From NCBI GenBank assembly GCA_021792975.1, contig JAJYTR010000019.1:1-38180 (forward strand): DNA of 38,180 bases, written 5' to 3'. The notes beneath the pieces are model-generated. The model was not told the DNA's origin, made no database searches, and was given only the letters and a program-made list of their open reading frames with translations. Positions 1 to 7,911 of this stretch are shown piece by piece. A program made the position numbers and the translations under genes. How positions within the stretch are numbered: the stretch's first letter is position 1; every line of letters starts with the position of its first letter. The DNA is from Pseudomonadota bacterium (GTDB taxonomy: Bacteria; Pseudomonadota; Gammaproteobacteria; Xanthomonadales; Rhodanobacteraceae).

Positions 1-33
1 ACGCATACGTATTCATCGCTGCATACGTTTGCA
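1..33 (+). promoter_or_regulatory. Candidate LacI-type operator pair upstream of the amylase gene
   Basis: The octamer GCATACGT occurs at 3-10 and again at 21-28, in the same orientation and 18 bp apart. The second copy sits in TGCATACGTTTGCA (20-33), a palindrome with 12 of 14 matching positions and a central CG. The first contains the perfect palindrome ATACGTAT (5-12). CG-centred palindromes of this kind are typical of LacI-family sugar repressors, which often control amylase and maltodextrin genes. No regulator is visible in the window, so the assignment is inference. Confidence 0.35.
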
Positions 34-97
34 CTGCCGGCGCACCGCGCGCGCCAGGGCCTAGCCTGCATGCGGGGCCGACTGCACGGAGGGAATC

Positions 98-2167
98 ATG
101 GAACGCAGGCGCAGGCGCACGTGGAGCGCATGGGCCAGCCTGCTGCTGCCGCTGGCGCTGCTGGCCGGCTGTGGCGGCGGTGGCTCCGGCAGCGGCGGTG
201 CGGTACCACCGCCGCCGCCACCGCCCCCGGCCGCACCCGCGATCAGCAGCTTCACCGCGGTGCCGGCCGCGCTGAACGCCTCCGGCGGACCGGTGACCCT
301 GAACTGGCAGGCCAGCAACGCCGGCAGCTACGCGCTGGCGGTGCAGCCTGCCGCGGGCGTCGGCGGGCTGCCCGCCGGCACCGTGACCGGCAACAGCCAG
401 ACGGTGACGCTGCCGGCCAACAGCGGCAGCGGCGCGCTCACCTACACCTTCACGCTCACCGCCAACGGCGTCACCGGCACCACGCCGGCTACCGCCACCA
501 CCCAGGTCACGGTGACGGCCGCCGGCAGCGTGGCGGCGCTGGCCAACGTCGACTGGCCGGCGCAGGTGATCTATTTCCTGATGCCCGACCGCTTCGACAA
601 CGGCAACACCGCCAACGACAACGGCGGGCCGGGCGATGCGGCCGCCGCGCAGCCGCAGAATCCGATGGGCTGGTACGGCGGCGACTTCCAGGGCGTGACC
701 GACCGCATCCAGGCCGGCTACTTCACCCAGCTCGGCGCCACCGCGATCTGGATGACGCCGGCCTACCTGCAGGGGCCCGCGCAGTCGGGGCCCAGCACCA
801 ACAACCCCAACGGCTGGCAGAGCTTTCCCTACCACGGCTACGCGCCGTGGAACTTCGACGCACCCGATCCGCACTTCGGCAGCATCGGCGACCTGCAGGC
901 GCTGGTGCAGGCCGCGCACGGCAACCGCCTGGCGGTGATCCTGGGGCAGATCGTCAACGACGCCGGCATCGGCTATCCGCCCTACGTAGCCGAGACCAAC
1001 GCCATCGCCGCCGGCCAGCTCACGCTGAACAACAGCGCGCAGGCGGTGCAGACCTTCCTGTTCCACCACTTCGATCCGGCCACCGGCCAGTGCGAGCCCT
1101 ACCTCGGCGCCTACAACGCCACCTGGGACTGCCCGCTGGAGAACCTGCCCGACTTCAACTCCGACAACCCCGCCGTGCAGTCGATGCTGGACCAGGCCAC
1201 GGCGGGCTGGCTGGGCACCTACGGGCTGGACGGCATGCGCCTGGACGCGGCGATGTACGTGCAGAACAGCTTCTGGTCGCAGTATTTCGCCACCCTGCAC
1301 GCGCAGGGCTACCACCCCTTCGCCTACGGCGAGATCCTCGACGGCGCACCGGATTTCGTGGGCAGCTACACGCAGCCGGCGGTGGGCTTCGACGGGGCGC
1401 AGAACTATCCGCTGTACTTCGCCATCACCCAGTCGGGCCTGGCGCCGGGCCAGCCGGCCTACTACGGCTTCACCAACATGGCGGCGGTGGACTATGCCGT
1501 GCGGCAGAACCTGCGGTACGACGCGCAGCCCTTCCTGATGGTCAACTTCATCGACAACCAGGACATGCCGCGCTTCACCAGCTTCCTGGCCAACAGCGGC
1601 GTGGCCGCGAGCGACGTGCTGCCGCGCTGGCAGATCGCCGAGGTGCTCAGCTTCACCCTGCCCGGCATCCCGGTGATCTACTACGGCGACGAGGCCGGCA
1701 TGACCGGCACCTACGATCCCTACCAGGCGGTGGCCGCCGGCCAGCCGTCCAACAACATCCGCCAGCCGATGACGCTGTGGACCGCCGCGCAGCGGCAGAG
1801 CGCGGGCGTGCAGGGCTACTACACCTGGCTGCAGGCGCTGGCGCAGGCGCACGCGCAGTACCCGGCGATCCAGAGCGGCGGCTACACGCCGCTGTTCGTG
1901 CCCGGCAGTGCGGATCCCAACGTGTACGTGTACCTGCGCGGCAGCGGCGGCAGCAGCGTGCTGGTGGCCGTCAACGCCAGTGGCCAGAGCGTGACCCTGT
2001 CGCAACTGCCCAATGCCGCAGCGGGACTGCCGGTGCCCGGCGTGCCGGTGGCGGCGCTGGCCAGCCTGGTGGGCGGCACGCCCACGCTGGATCTGTCGTC
2101 CTGCTCCGCCGGCACCTGCCTCAACGGCACGCTGGCGCCCTGGAGCGTGCAGGTGCTGAACCCGTAG
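98..2167 (+). CDS. Lipoprotein alpha-amylase family (GH13) glycoside hydrolase
   Basis: This is a 689-residue exported glycoside hydrolase that probably acts on starch or maltodextrin at the cell surface. The N-terminus has an Arg-rich head, a hydrophobic stretch and a lipobox LLAGC (Cys25). A Gly/Pro-rich linker and a beta-sandwich-like segment (about 45-150) follow, then the catalytic barrel (about 155-570) and a C-terminal beta domain. The expected catalytic residues are visible: Asp383 in GMRLDAA, Glu412 in AYGEIL and Asp489 in NQDMPR. Region I is unusual: where the family normally has DxVxNH, this protein reads LGQIVND. Region IV has NQD in place of NHD. The start is supported by GGAGGGAA upstream of the ATG. 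Substrate specificity cannot be read from sequence. Confidence 0.88.
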   Translation: MERRRRRTWSAWASLLLPLALLAGCGGGGSGSGGAVPPPPPPPPAAPAISSFTAVPAALNASGGPVTLNWQASNAGSYALAVQPAAGVGGLPAGTVTGNSQTVTLPANSGSGALTYTFTLTANGVTGTTPATATTQVTVTAAGSVAALANVDWPAQVIYFLMPDRFDNGNTANDNGGPGDAAAAQPQNPMGWYGGDFQGVTDRIQAGYFTQLGATAIWMTPAYLQGPAQSGPSTNNPNGWQSFPYHGYAPWNFDAPDPHFGSIGDLQALVQAAHGNRLAVILGQIVNDAGIGYPPYVAETNAIAAGQLTLNNSAQAVQTFLFHHFDPATGQCEPYLGAYNATWDCPLENLPDFNSDNPAVQSMLDQATAGWLGTYGLDGMRLDAAMYVQNSFWSQYFATLHAQGYHPFAYGEILDGAPDFVGSYTQPAVGFDGAQNYPLYFAITQSGLAPGQPAYYGFTNMAAVDYAVRQNLRYDAQPFLMVNFIDNQDMPRFTSFLANSGVAASDVLPRWQIAEVLSFTLPGIPVIYYGDEAGMTGTYDPYQAVAAGQPSNNIRQPMTLWTAAQRQSAGVQGYYTWLQALAQAHAQYPAIQSGGYTPLFVPGSADPNVYVYLRGSGGSSVLVAVNASGQSVTLSQLPNAAAGLPVPGVPVAALASLVGGTPTLDLSSCSAGTCLNGTLAPWSVQVLNP

Positions 2168-2223
2168 CGCGCACGGCGCCGCGCATCGCGGCCGCGCGCG
2201 CACCGCTGCCGCCATCACCGCGC

Positions 2224-2240
2224 CTGATCGCCCCGATCAG
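2224..2240. terminator. Terminator-like hairpin after the amylase gene
   Basis: CTGATCG and CGATCAG form a perfect 7-bp stem around a CCC loop, 56 bp past the amylase stop. There is no T-run, so it may instead be a regulatory palindrome or an RNA-stabilising hairpin. The rest of the 2168-2306 gap holds only a GATATATC palindrome (2272-2279), which may be part of a -10 region for the next gene. Confidence 0.3.
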
Positions 2241-2306
2241 CAATCGCGACTGTGCCGCGCCCGGCGCGGGCGATATATCTCTGCGGCCCGATGCCGGAAC
2301 CGCACC

Positions 2307-3404
2307 ATGCCCGCGCCGCTCCCTCCGCACGTCGACCCCGTGGAAGACGTGATCGAACACGTCATCCCCGCCGATGCCCTCGAACTGATCGCACCCGATC
2401 CGCCGACGCCGCATCCGCTGCTGGCGCTGCTGCCGGGCCTCGGCCTGGTGCTGGTCCTCGCCGCGCTGGCCTGGTGGCTGGGCCGGCTGCTGCCGCTGGT
2501 GGGCGGCCCGGTGATCGGCATCGTGCTGGGCATCCTGGTGCGCAACACGCGCGCGCCGGGGCTGGCGTTCCACGCCGGCATCCGCTTCGCCGCCAGGCAG
2601 GTGCTGCAGTGGTCGGTGGTGGTGCTGGGTTTCGGGCTGAGCCTGGGCACGGTGGCCAGCACCGGGCTGTCCTCGCTGTCGGTGACGCTGGTGACCATGA
2701 GCGCGGCATTCGTCGCCGCCTGGGGCCTGGGCCGGCTGCTGGGCGTCTCCGGCAACCTGAGGACGCTGATCGGAGTGGGCACGGCCATCTGCGGCGGCTC
2801 GGCCATCGCCGCGGTGACGCCGATCGTGCGCGCGGACGAGCACGAGACCGCGTTCGCGATCTCGACCATTTTCCTGTTCAACCTGGTGGCGGTGCTGCTG
2901 TTTCCGTTCCTGGGCCACCTGATGCACCTGTCCGCCTTCGGCTTCGGCATGTGGGCCGGCACCGCCATCAACGACACCTCCTCGGTGGTGGCCGCGGCCT
3001 ACAGCTACTCGCACGCCGCCGGCGACTACGCCACCATCGTCAAACTGACGCGCTCGACGCTGATCATCCCGGTGTGCCTGGTGCTGGCGTTCGCCGAGGC
3101 CTGGCGGCAGAAGCAAGGCGGGGCGCAGGGCTTCAGCCTGGCGCGCGTCTTCCCCTGGTTCATCATGTGGTTCCTGCTGGCCTCAGCGGTACGCACGGCG
3201 GGGCTGGTCCCGGCCGCGCTGCAGCCGGGCTTGGCGCAACTGGCGCTGTTCATGATCGTCATGGCGCTGAGCTCGATCGGCCTCTCCGCCGACCTGCGGC
3301 GCATGGCCGCCACCGGCGTACGGCCGATCCTGCTGGGCACCGGCGTGTGGGCCGCGGTGGCGATCAGCAGCCTGCTGGTGCAGCGCGCGCTGGGGCAGAT
3401 CTGA
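2307..3404 (+). CDS. yeiH: YeiH/UPF0324 family putative sulfate-exporter-like membrane protein
   Basis: This 365-residue polytopic inner-membrane protein has about ten hydrophobic segments. After a Pro-rich cytoplasmic head (1-35) it shows the family signatures: GGPVIGIVLGILVRN near residue 75, VVVLGFGLSLG near 105, and GTAICGGSAIAAVTPIVRA followed by WAGTAINDTSSVVAA in the middle of the protein. These Gly/Ala/Asn-rich re-entrant motifs define the UPF0324 (YeiH) family. The family is annotated as a putative sulfate exporter by homology only, so the transported solute is uncertain. The gene appears monocistronic. It faces the converging c-di-GMP gene with 38 bp between the stops. The ribosome-binding site before the ATG is weak. 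Confidence 0.85.
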   Translation: MPAPLPPHVDPVEDVIEHVIPADALELIAPDPPTPHPLLALLPGLGLVLVLAALAWWLGRLLPLVGGPVIGIVLGILVRNTRAPGLAFHAGIRFAARQVLQWSVVVLGFGLSLGTVASTGLSSLSVTLVTMSAAFVAAWGLGRLLGVSGNLRTLIGVGTAICGGSAIAAVTPIVRADEHETAFAISTIFLFNLVAVLLFPFLGHLMHLSAFGFGMWAGTAINDTSSVVAAAYSYSHAAGDYATIVKLTRSTLIIPVCLVLAFAEAWRQKQGGAQGFSLARVFPWFIMWFLLASAVRTAGLVPAALQPGLAQLALFMIVMALSSIGLSADLRRMAATGVRPILLGTGVWAAVAISSLLVQRALGQI

Positions 3405-3424
3405 TTGCCGGTCTGCACGGCGGC

Positions 3425-3436
3425 ACCGGTACCGGT
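3425..3436. repeat. 12-bp perfect palindrome between convergent genes
   Basis: ACCGGTACCGGT is self-complementary and lies in the 38-bp gap between the yeiH stop and the stop of the converging EAL gene. It may contribute to bidirectional termination, but it has no loop and no T-run. Confidence 0.3.
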
Positions 3437-3442
3437 CCGGCC

Positions 3443-6049
3443 TCAGCAGCGTGCACCGACGAACAGGATCAGGTCGTCCAGGCTGGTGGGCCGGCTGAAC
3501 AGGTAACCCTGGATCTCGTCGCAACCGTGCCGGCGCAACAGCTCGAACTGCTCCATGGTGTCCACGCCCTCGGCGACCACGTGCAGATCGAGCGCGTGCG
3601 CCAGCGTGATGATGGCCGCGACCACCGCCAGGTTGCCGGACTTCTGGGTCATGTTCACCACGAACGAGCGGTCGATCTTGATGGTCGTGATCGGCAGGCG
3701 CGAGAGCATGCTCAGCGACGAATAGCCGGTGCCGAAATCGTCCACCGCGATGTGCATGCCGAGATCGCGCAATGCGTGCAGCCTGGCAATGTCCTCCTCG
3801 CCGCCGTCCATGATCATGTTTTCCGTGATTTCGAGATCGAGCATCGCCGCCGTCGGCGCATCCTCGGCGTGCAGCCTGCGCACGTCCTCGACGAAACCCG
3901 GCTGGCGCAGTTGCAGCGGTGAGACGTTGACCGCGATGCGCAGCTCGCCCATGCCCTGCCCGCGCAGCGCGCGCAGGGCTTCGCACGCGCGCCGCATCAC
4001 CCAGTTGCCGACCTCGACGATCAGCCCGGTGTCCTCCAGCACGGGAATGATCTGCGTGGGCGGCACCCAGCCGCCGTCTTCCGTTTGCCAGCGCAGCAGG
4101 GCCTCCGCCCCGGTGGGCCGCCCGGTACGCGCGTCCACCTTGGGCTGGTAGTGCAGGACGAACTGCTGTTCGCGCACGGCCTCGCGCAGGCGGTTCTCGA
4201 GCGTGACCCTGTGCAGCGCTTCCTGGGTCATGGCCGGCTCGTAGCGCAGGCTGGCCACGCCCTGCCGGGTGGCCGCGCGCATGGCGGCGGTCGCGTGCAC
4301 CAGCAGTTCGTCGGCATCCCGTCCGGCCTCGGGAGCGATGGCCACGCCGGCGCGGGGGCTGAAGTGCAGGCGGTTTCCGCCGATCACGAACGGCTTGGCG
4401 AATGCTTCCAGCAGGCGGTCGCAGAGTTGCACCGCCACGGCGTCCTCCGCCACCGGGCTGCCGATCACCGCGAAATGGTCCGGTCCGACCCGGCCGGTGC
4501 CCAGCGCGGCCTCCGGCAGATCGCGGATGCGGCGCGCCATCGCCTTCAGCAGCAGGTCGCCCTGGTGGCGGCCGAAGGACTCGTTGATCTGCGCCAGGTG
4601 GCCCACGTTGAGGATCACCAGCGGCAGCGCCATCCCGGCGCCGATGGCCTGATCGATCTGCTCCTGCAGATCCTCCGTCAGGCCGGCACGGCTGAGTGCG
4701 CCGGTGAGCGGGTCGTAGCGCGCCAGGTAGTCGAGGCGGTCGGCCTTGTCGAACGAAGCCAGCGCGTAGCCGATGTCGGCGACCAGGTCGTGCACGAGGC
4801 GCTGTTCGTCGGTGCTGAACACGCCGCTCTCGGTGGAGAACAGCACCAGCACCTCCGGGATGCGCGTTTCCACGACGATCGGAAACGCGGCGGCCGTGGT
4901 CAGCCCGAGGCCCGCCGCCTCCTCGCCCAGCGCCTCATGCGCCTCGCGGCCGATGTCGTGCAGGATGAAGTCGTGTCCCCACGCTAGGGCCGTGGAGGCC
5001 AGCCGCATGAAGGCACGCGCGCCGCGTTCGAAACCGGCGAGACATTCGCGCGTGGCCTCGTCCGCGACGCTCCAGCCGTCGACCGCCTCGAGCGCCTCGG
5101 CGGACTCGCCGGCATGCGCGATGCAGGCCAGGCGGAACCCGCCGGTCACCGTCAGCACCTGGCAGATCCCGTCCAGCAGGTCGCGCCGATCGCGGGCGCG
5201 CACGATCAGTGCGTTGATGCCGCTGAGCACGGCGTGGATGCGGCTGAGGCGCAGGATGTGCTGCTCCTGCAGCTTGCGCGTGGTGATGTCGGTGCAGATG
5301 ACGTCGATGCGCGCCGCTTCATCCGTGTCGCGGATCACGCGCGCCCGCTTGTGCACCCAGGCGGTGCTTCCGTCCGGCCGCCGGATGCGCAACTCGCGGT
5401 CGAAACGCCCGCTGCCCGTGCGCAGATCGGCCCACGCCGCCTCGAACTCCGCGCGATCCTCGGGATGCACGACCTCGTACATCAGCGTGCGGCTGGCGAA
5501 CAGTTCCTCCGGCTCGCGTCCGTACACGTCGCGGATGGCGTCGTTCACGAACAGGGCCTGCTCGTCGTCCAGGCGCATGGAGCAGACCACGTCGCGCATG
5601 GAGGCCAGGATGCCCTGCAACTGGTCCTTGGTGCGGCGCAGCTCCTGCTCGGCGCGCTGGCGTGCGCGCCGCTCCTCGGCCTCCTGCATGGCCCGGCGGA
5701 CCACGTTGCCGAGCCGCGGCAGATGCTGCTTCAGCACGTAGTCGGTCGCGCCGTGCTTGATGACCTCGATCGCGCGTTCCTCGCCGATGGTGCCCGAGAC
5801 GAACACGAACGGGGTGTCGGGCGCGGCGGTGCGCGCGATCTCCAGCGCCGCGATGCCGCCGAAGCCGGGCATGGAGAAATCCGAGAGGATCATGTCCGGC
5901 GCGAACGTCTGCAGCTTCTCGCGGAAGCAGGCCGCCGTCCGGACCACGGCGGATTCCACGGTGAAGCCCGAACTCTTCAGCTCGCGCAGCGCCAGTTCGG
6001 CGTCTTCGGCGTTGTCCTCGACGACGAGTACACGCAACTTTCTGTCCAT
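3443..6049 (-). CDS. Receiver-PAS-GAF-GGDEF-EAL c-di-GMP phosphodiesterase
   Basis: This 868-residue cytoplasmic signalling protein should act as the output of the operon by hydrolysing c-di-GMP. Domains in order: receiver (about 5-125, phospho-acceptor Asp57 in ILSDFSM), a short coiled coil, PAS (about 150-275, ending in a PAC-like segment), GAF-like (about 300-440), GGDEF (about 450-610) and EAL (about 620-868). The GGDEF motif is degenerate and reads VGPDHF, so cyclase activity is unlikely. The EAL domain keeps EALLRW, ITEN, DDFGTGYSS, KIDRSFV and VAEGV, the expected metal and substrate residues. The reading frame is open further upstream. I chose this ATG because it follows GGGACGGGG, starts the receiver fold directly and lies 23 bp after the preceding gene. 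Confidence 0.9.
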   Translation of the reverse strand: MDRKLRVLVVEDNAEDAELALRELKSSGFTVESAVVRTAACFREKLQTFAPDMILSDFSMPGFGGIAALEIARTAAPDTPFVFVSGTIGEERAIEVIKHGATDYVLKQHLPRLGNVVRRAMQEAEERRARQRAEQELRRTKDQLQGILASMRDVVCSMRLDDEQALFVNDAIRDVYGREPEELFASRTLMYEVVHPEDRAEFEAAWADLRTGSGRFDRELRIRRPDGSTAWVHKRARVIRDTDEAARIDVICTDITTRKLQEQHILRLSRIHAVLSGINALIVRARDRRDLLDGICQVLTVTGGFRLACIAHAGESAEALEAVDGWSVADEATRECLAGFERGARAFMRLASTALAWGHDFILHDIGREAHEALGEEAAGLGLTTAAAFPIVVETRIPEVLVLFSTESGVFSTDEQRLVHDLVADIGYALASFDKADRLDYLARYDPLTGALSRAGLTEDLQEQIDQAIGAGMALPLVILNVGHLAQINESFGRHQGDLLLKAMARRIRDLPEAALGTGRVGPDHFAVIGSPVAEDAVAVQLCDRLLEAFAKPFVIGGNRLHFSPRAGVAIAPEAGRDADELLVHATAAMRAATRQGVASLRYEPAMTQEALHRVTLENRLREAVREQQFVLHYQPKVDARTGRPTGAEALLRWQTEDGGWVPPTQIIPVLEDTGLIVEVGNWVMRRACEALRALRGQGMGELRIAVNVSPLQLRQPGFVEDVRRLHAEDAPTAAMLDLEITENMIMDGGEEDIARLHALRDLGMHIAVDDFGTGYSSLSMLSRLPITTIKIDRSFVVNMTQKSGNLAVVAAIITLAHALDLHVVAEGVDTMEQFELLRRHGCDEIQGYLFSRPTSLDDLILFVGARC

Positions 6050-6072
6050 CGCCCCGTCCCTCCGGTCGCGCC

Positions 6073-6513
6073 TTAGGGAGAAGTCCGGTTGCTGACCATC
6101 CAGTACAGGCCGACCTCGGTCACGCTGTCGGCGAACTTGTCGAAATCCATGGGCTTGACCACGTAGCTGTTGACGCCGAGCTCGTAGCTGCGGATCAGGT
6201 CGACCTCCTCGTGCGAGGAGGTCATCATCACCACCGGAATCCGCCGCGTCCGCTCGTCGGACTTGAGCACTTTCAGCGCGTCGATGCCGTCCACCCGCGG
6301 CATTTTCAGGTCGAGCAGGATCATGCGCGGCATGCCGTTGCCGCGGTTGGCGTAGTCGCCGCGCGTGAAGACGAAATCGAGCAGCTCGGCGCCGTCCTTG
6401 ACCCACACGATGTGGTTGGCGATGCGTTTCTGCTTGAGGGTGCGCAGCGTCAGTTCGGCATCCGCCGGATTGTCCTCGGCGTACAGGATCTCGATGTGCT
6501 GGAACTCGTTCAT
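6073..6513 (-). CDS. Single-domain response regulator (Rcp1-like)
   Basis: This is a stand-alone receiver of 146 residues with no output domain. The acidic pocket is at AEDN (residues 12-15), the phospho-acceptor is Asp68 in ILLDLKMP, the switch Thr/Ser is in MMTSS, and the conserved Lys is in VVKPMDF. It resembles the small receivers (Rcp1 type) that pair with phytochrome- or CHASE3-type kinases. The start codon overlaps the kinase stop as ATGA and follows a strong AGGAGGAG site, which argues for translational coupling and a fixed stoichiometry with the kinase. It probably shuttles phosphate from the kinase or acts by protein contact. The next gene also begins with a receiver, so this may be a two-receiver branch. 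Confidence 0.92.
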   Translation of the reverse strand: MNEFQHIEILYAEDNPADAELTLRTLKQKRIANHIVWVKDGAELLDFVFTRGDYANRGNGMPRMILLDLKMPRVDGIDALKVLKSDERTRRIPVVMMTSSHEEVDLIRSYELGVNSYVVKPMDFDKFADSVTEVGLYWMVSNRTSP

Positions 6514-7898
6514 TTCTCCTCCTCTGCGCAGGGCAGGGCGAACTGGAACAGGGCGCCCTGGTCGGGCTCGGATTGCGCCCACACGCGGCCGCCGTGGCGG
6601 GCGACGATGCGCTTGACGATGGCCAGCCCGACCCCGGTGCCCTCGAACTGGTCGTGGCCGTGCAGGCGCTGGAAGACGCCGAACAGCTTGTCGTAGTAGC
6701 GCATGTCGAAACCCACGCCGTTGTCGCGCACGCTGTAGCTGACCTCGGCCTCCGTGGCCTGCCCGCTGACCGCGACCATCGGCTGGGCGCTCCTGCTGCT
6801 GTATTTCACCGCGTTCGAGAGCAGGTTGACCCAGACCTGCCGCAGCAGCGCGCGGTCGCCCCAGGCGGGCGGCAGCGGTCCGAGGTCGATCGCGGTACGC
6901 GCCGCATCCGTACCGGACGCCTTCACTTCCTCGAGTGCCTCCGCGGCCAGCGCCTGCATGTCGACCTGCGCATGCTGCAGCGGTTTGCGGCCCAGCCGCG
7001 ACAGCGTCAGCAGGTCGTCGATCAGGGCGCCCATGCGCTTGCTGTTGGTGCGGATCACTCCCAGCAGCCGCAGGCCCTCGGCGTCCAGATGTCCGCCGTA
7101 ATCGGTCTCGAGGATGCGCGAGAAGCCGTCGACCGCACGCAGCGGCGCGCGCAGGTCGTGCGACACCGAATAGCTGAAGCTCTCCAGCTCCGCGTTGGCG
7201 TCCGCCAGCAGGACGGCCTGGTGCTGCAGGTCCGCGTTCAGTCTCTCGAGTTCCTTCTGGACTTCCTGCCAGTGCCGGATGCGCCGCCGGATCTGCGCGT
7301 AGACCACGGCCGATAGCGCCAGGCTGACGATGCACAGGAGGACGTACAGCGCGCTGACGACGTACCCCATGCGGCGCTCCTCGGCGATGCGCCGCGCCAG
7401 CAGCCCCCGCTCTTCGGCCCGCATGGCGGCCAGCGTGCCGAACACCGCGGCCGCGGCCGTCGCCATGTGGCGCCGGGCGACCAATGCCCGGGCGGCGGCG
7501 AACCCTTTGAGGGTACGCGCCAGCTCGACGTCCTCGCTGCGCCGCTCCCAGTACCGGATCCGCCCGGCGAGTGCATCGACGTTGCGCTGCTCGATGGGGT
7601 TGTCCGCGGTCATTTCGCGCAGGGCGACAACGTGCGTGGACAGGTTCGAGAGCCCGGCGTCCTTGGCGGCGAGGAAGGCGGGATCCGCCGTCACCACGTA
7701 GGCGCGGAGGTCCGACTGCACCTGGGCGATGTCCATGCGCACCGATTCGATGCGGGTCAGGACCGCGTGGGTGTGGCTCACCCAGCCCGCCGTGTCCAGG
7801 GTCTGGCGGGTGAACACGAACGCCAGCGAAACCACCCCCAGCAGCGCCGCGAACATCGCCAGCAGCACGCCCTGCACCCGGTGTTCGATCGCGATCAT
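6510..7898 (-). CDS. CHASE3-domain sensor histidine kinase
   Basis: This is a 462-residue inner-membrane kinase. TM1 spans about 10-30. A helical periplasmic CHASE3-type sensor (about 35-175) carries the typical ADNPIEQRNVDAL segment. TM2 spans about 179-201, a coiled coil about 205-240, and the phosphorylated His247 is in FSYSVSHDLRAPL. The ATPase domain carries NLLSNAVKYS, DNGVGFD and GTGVGLAIVKRI. The short HATPase form with the YYDKLFGVFQRLH segment is typical of phytochrome-like (HisKA/HATPase) kinases. It is 13 bp downstream of the binding-protein gene and overlaps the response regulator by 4 bp. The operon suggests, without proving, that the lipoprotein upstream presents a ligand to the CHASE3 sensor. 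Confidence 0.93.
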   Translation of the reverse strand: MIAIEHRVQGVLLAMFAALLGVVSLAFVFTRQTLDTAGWVSHTHAVLTRIESVRMDIAQVQSDLRAYVVTADPAFLAAKDAGLSNLSTHVVALREMTADNPIEQRNVDALAGRIRYWERRSEDVELARTLKGFAAARALVARRHMATAAAAVFGTLAAMRAEERGLLARRIAEERRMGYVVSALYVLLCIVSLALSAVVYAQIRRRIRHWQEVQKELERLNADLQHQAVLLADANAELESFSYSVSHDLRAPLRAVDGFSRILETDYGGHLDAEGLRLLGVIRTNSKRMGALIDDLLTLSRLGRKPLQHAQVDMQALAAEALEEVKASGTDAARTAIDLGPLPPAWGDRALLRQVWVNLLSNAVKYSSRSAQPMVAVSGQATEAEVSYSVRDNGVGFDMRYYDKLFGVFQRLHGHDQFEGTGVGLAIVKRIVARHGGRVWAQSEPDQGALFQFALPCAEEEK

Positions 7899-7911
7899 CG
7901 GCGCCCCCGGC

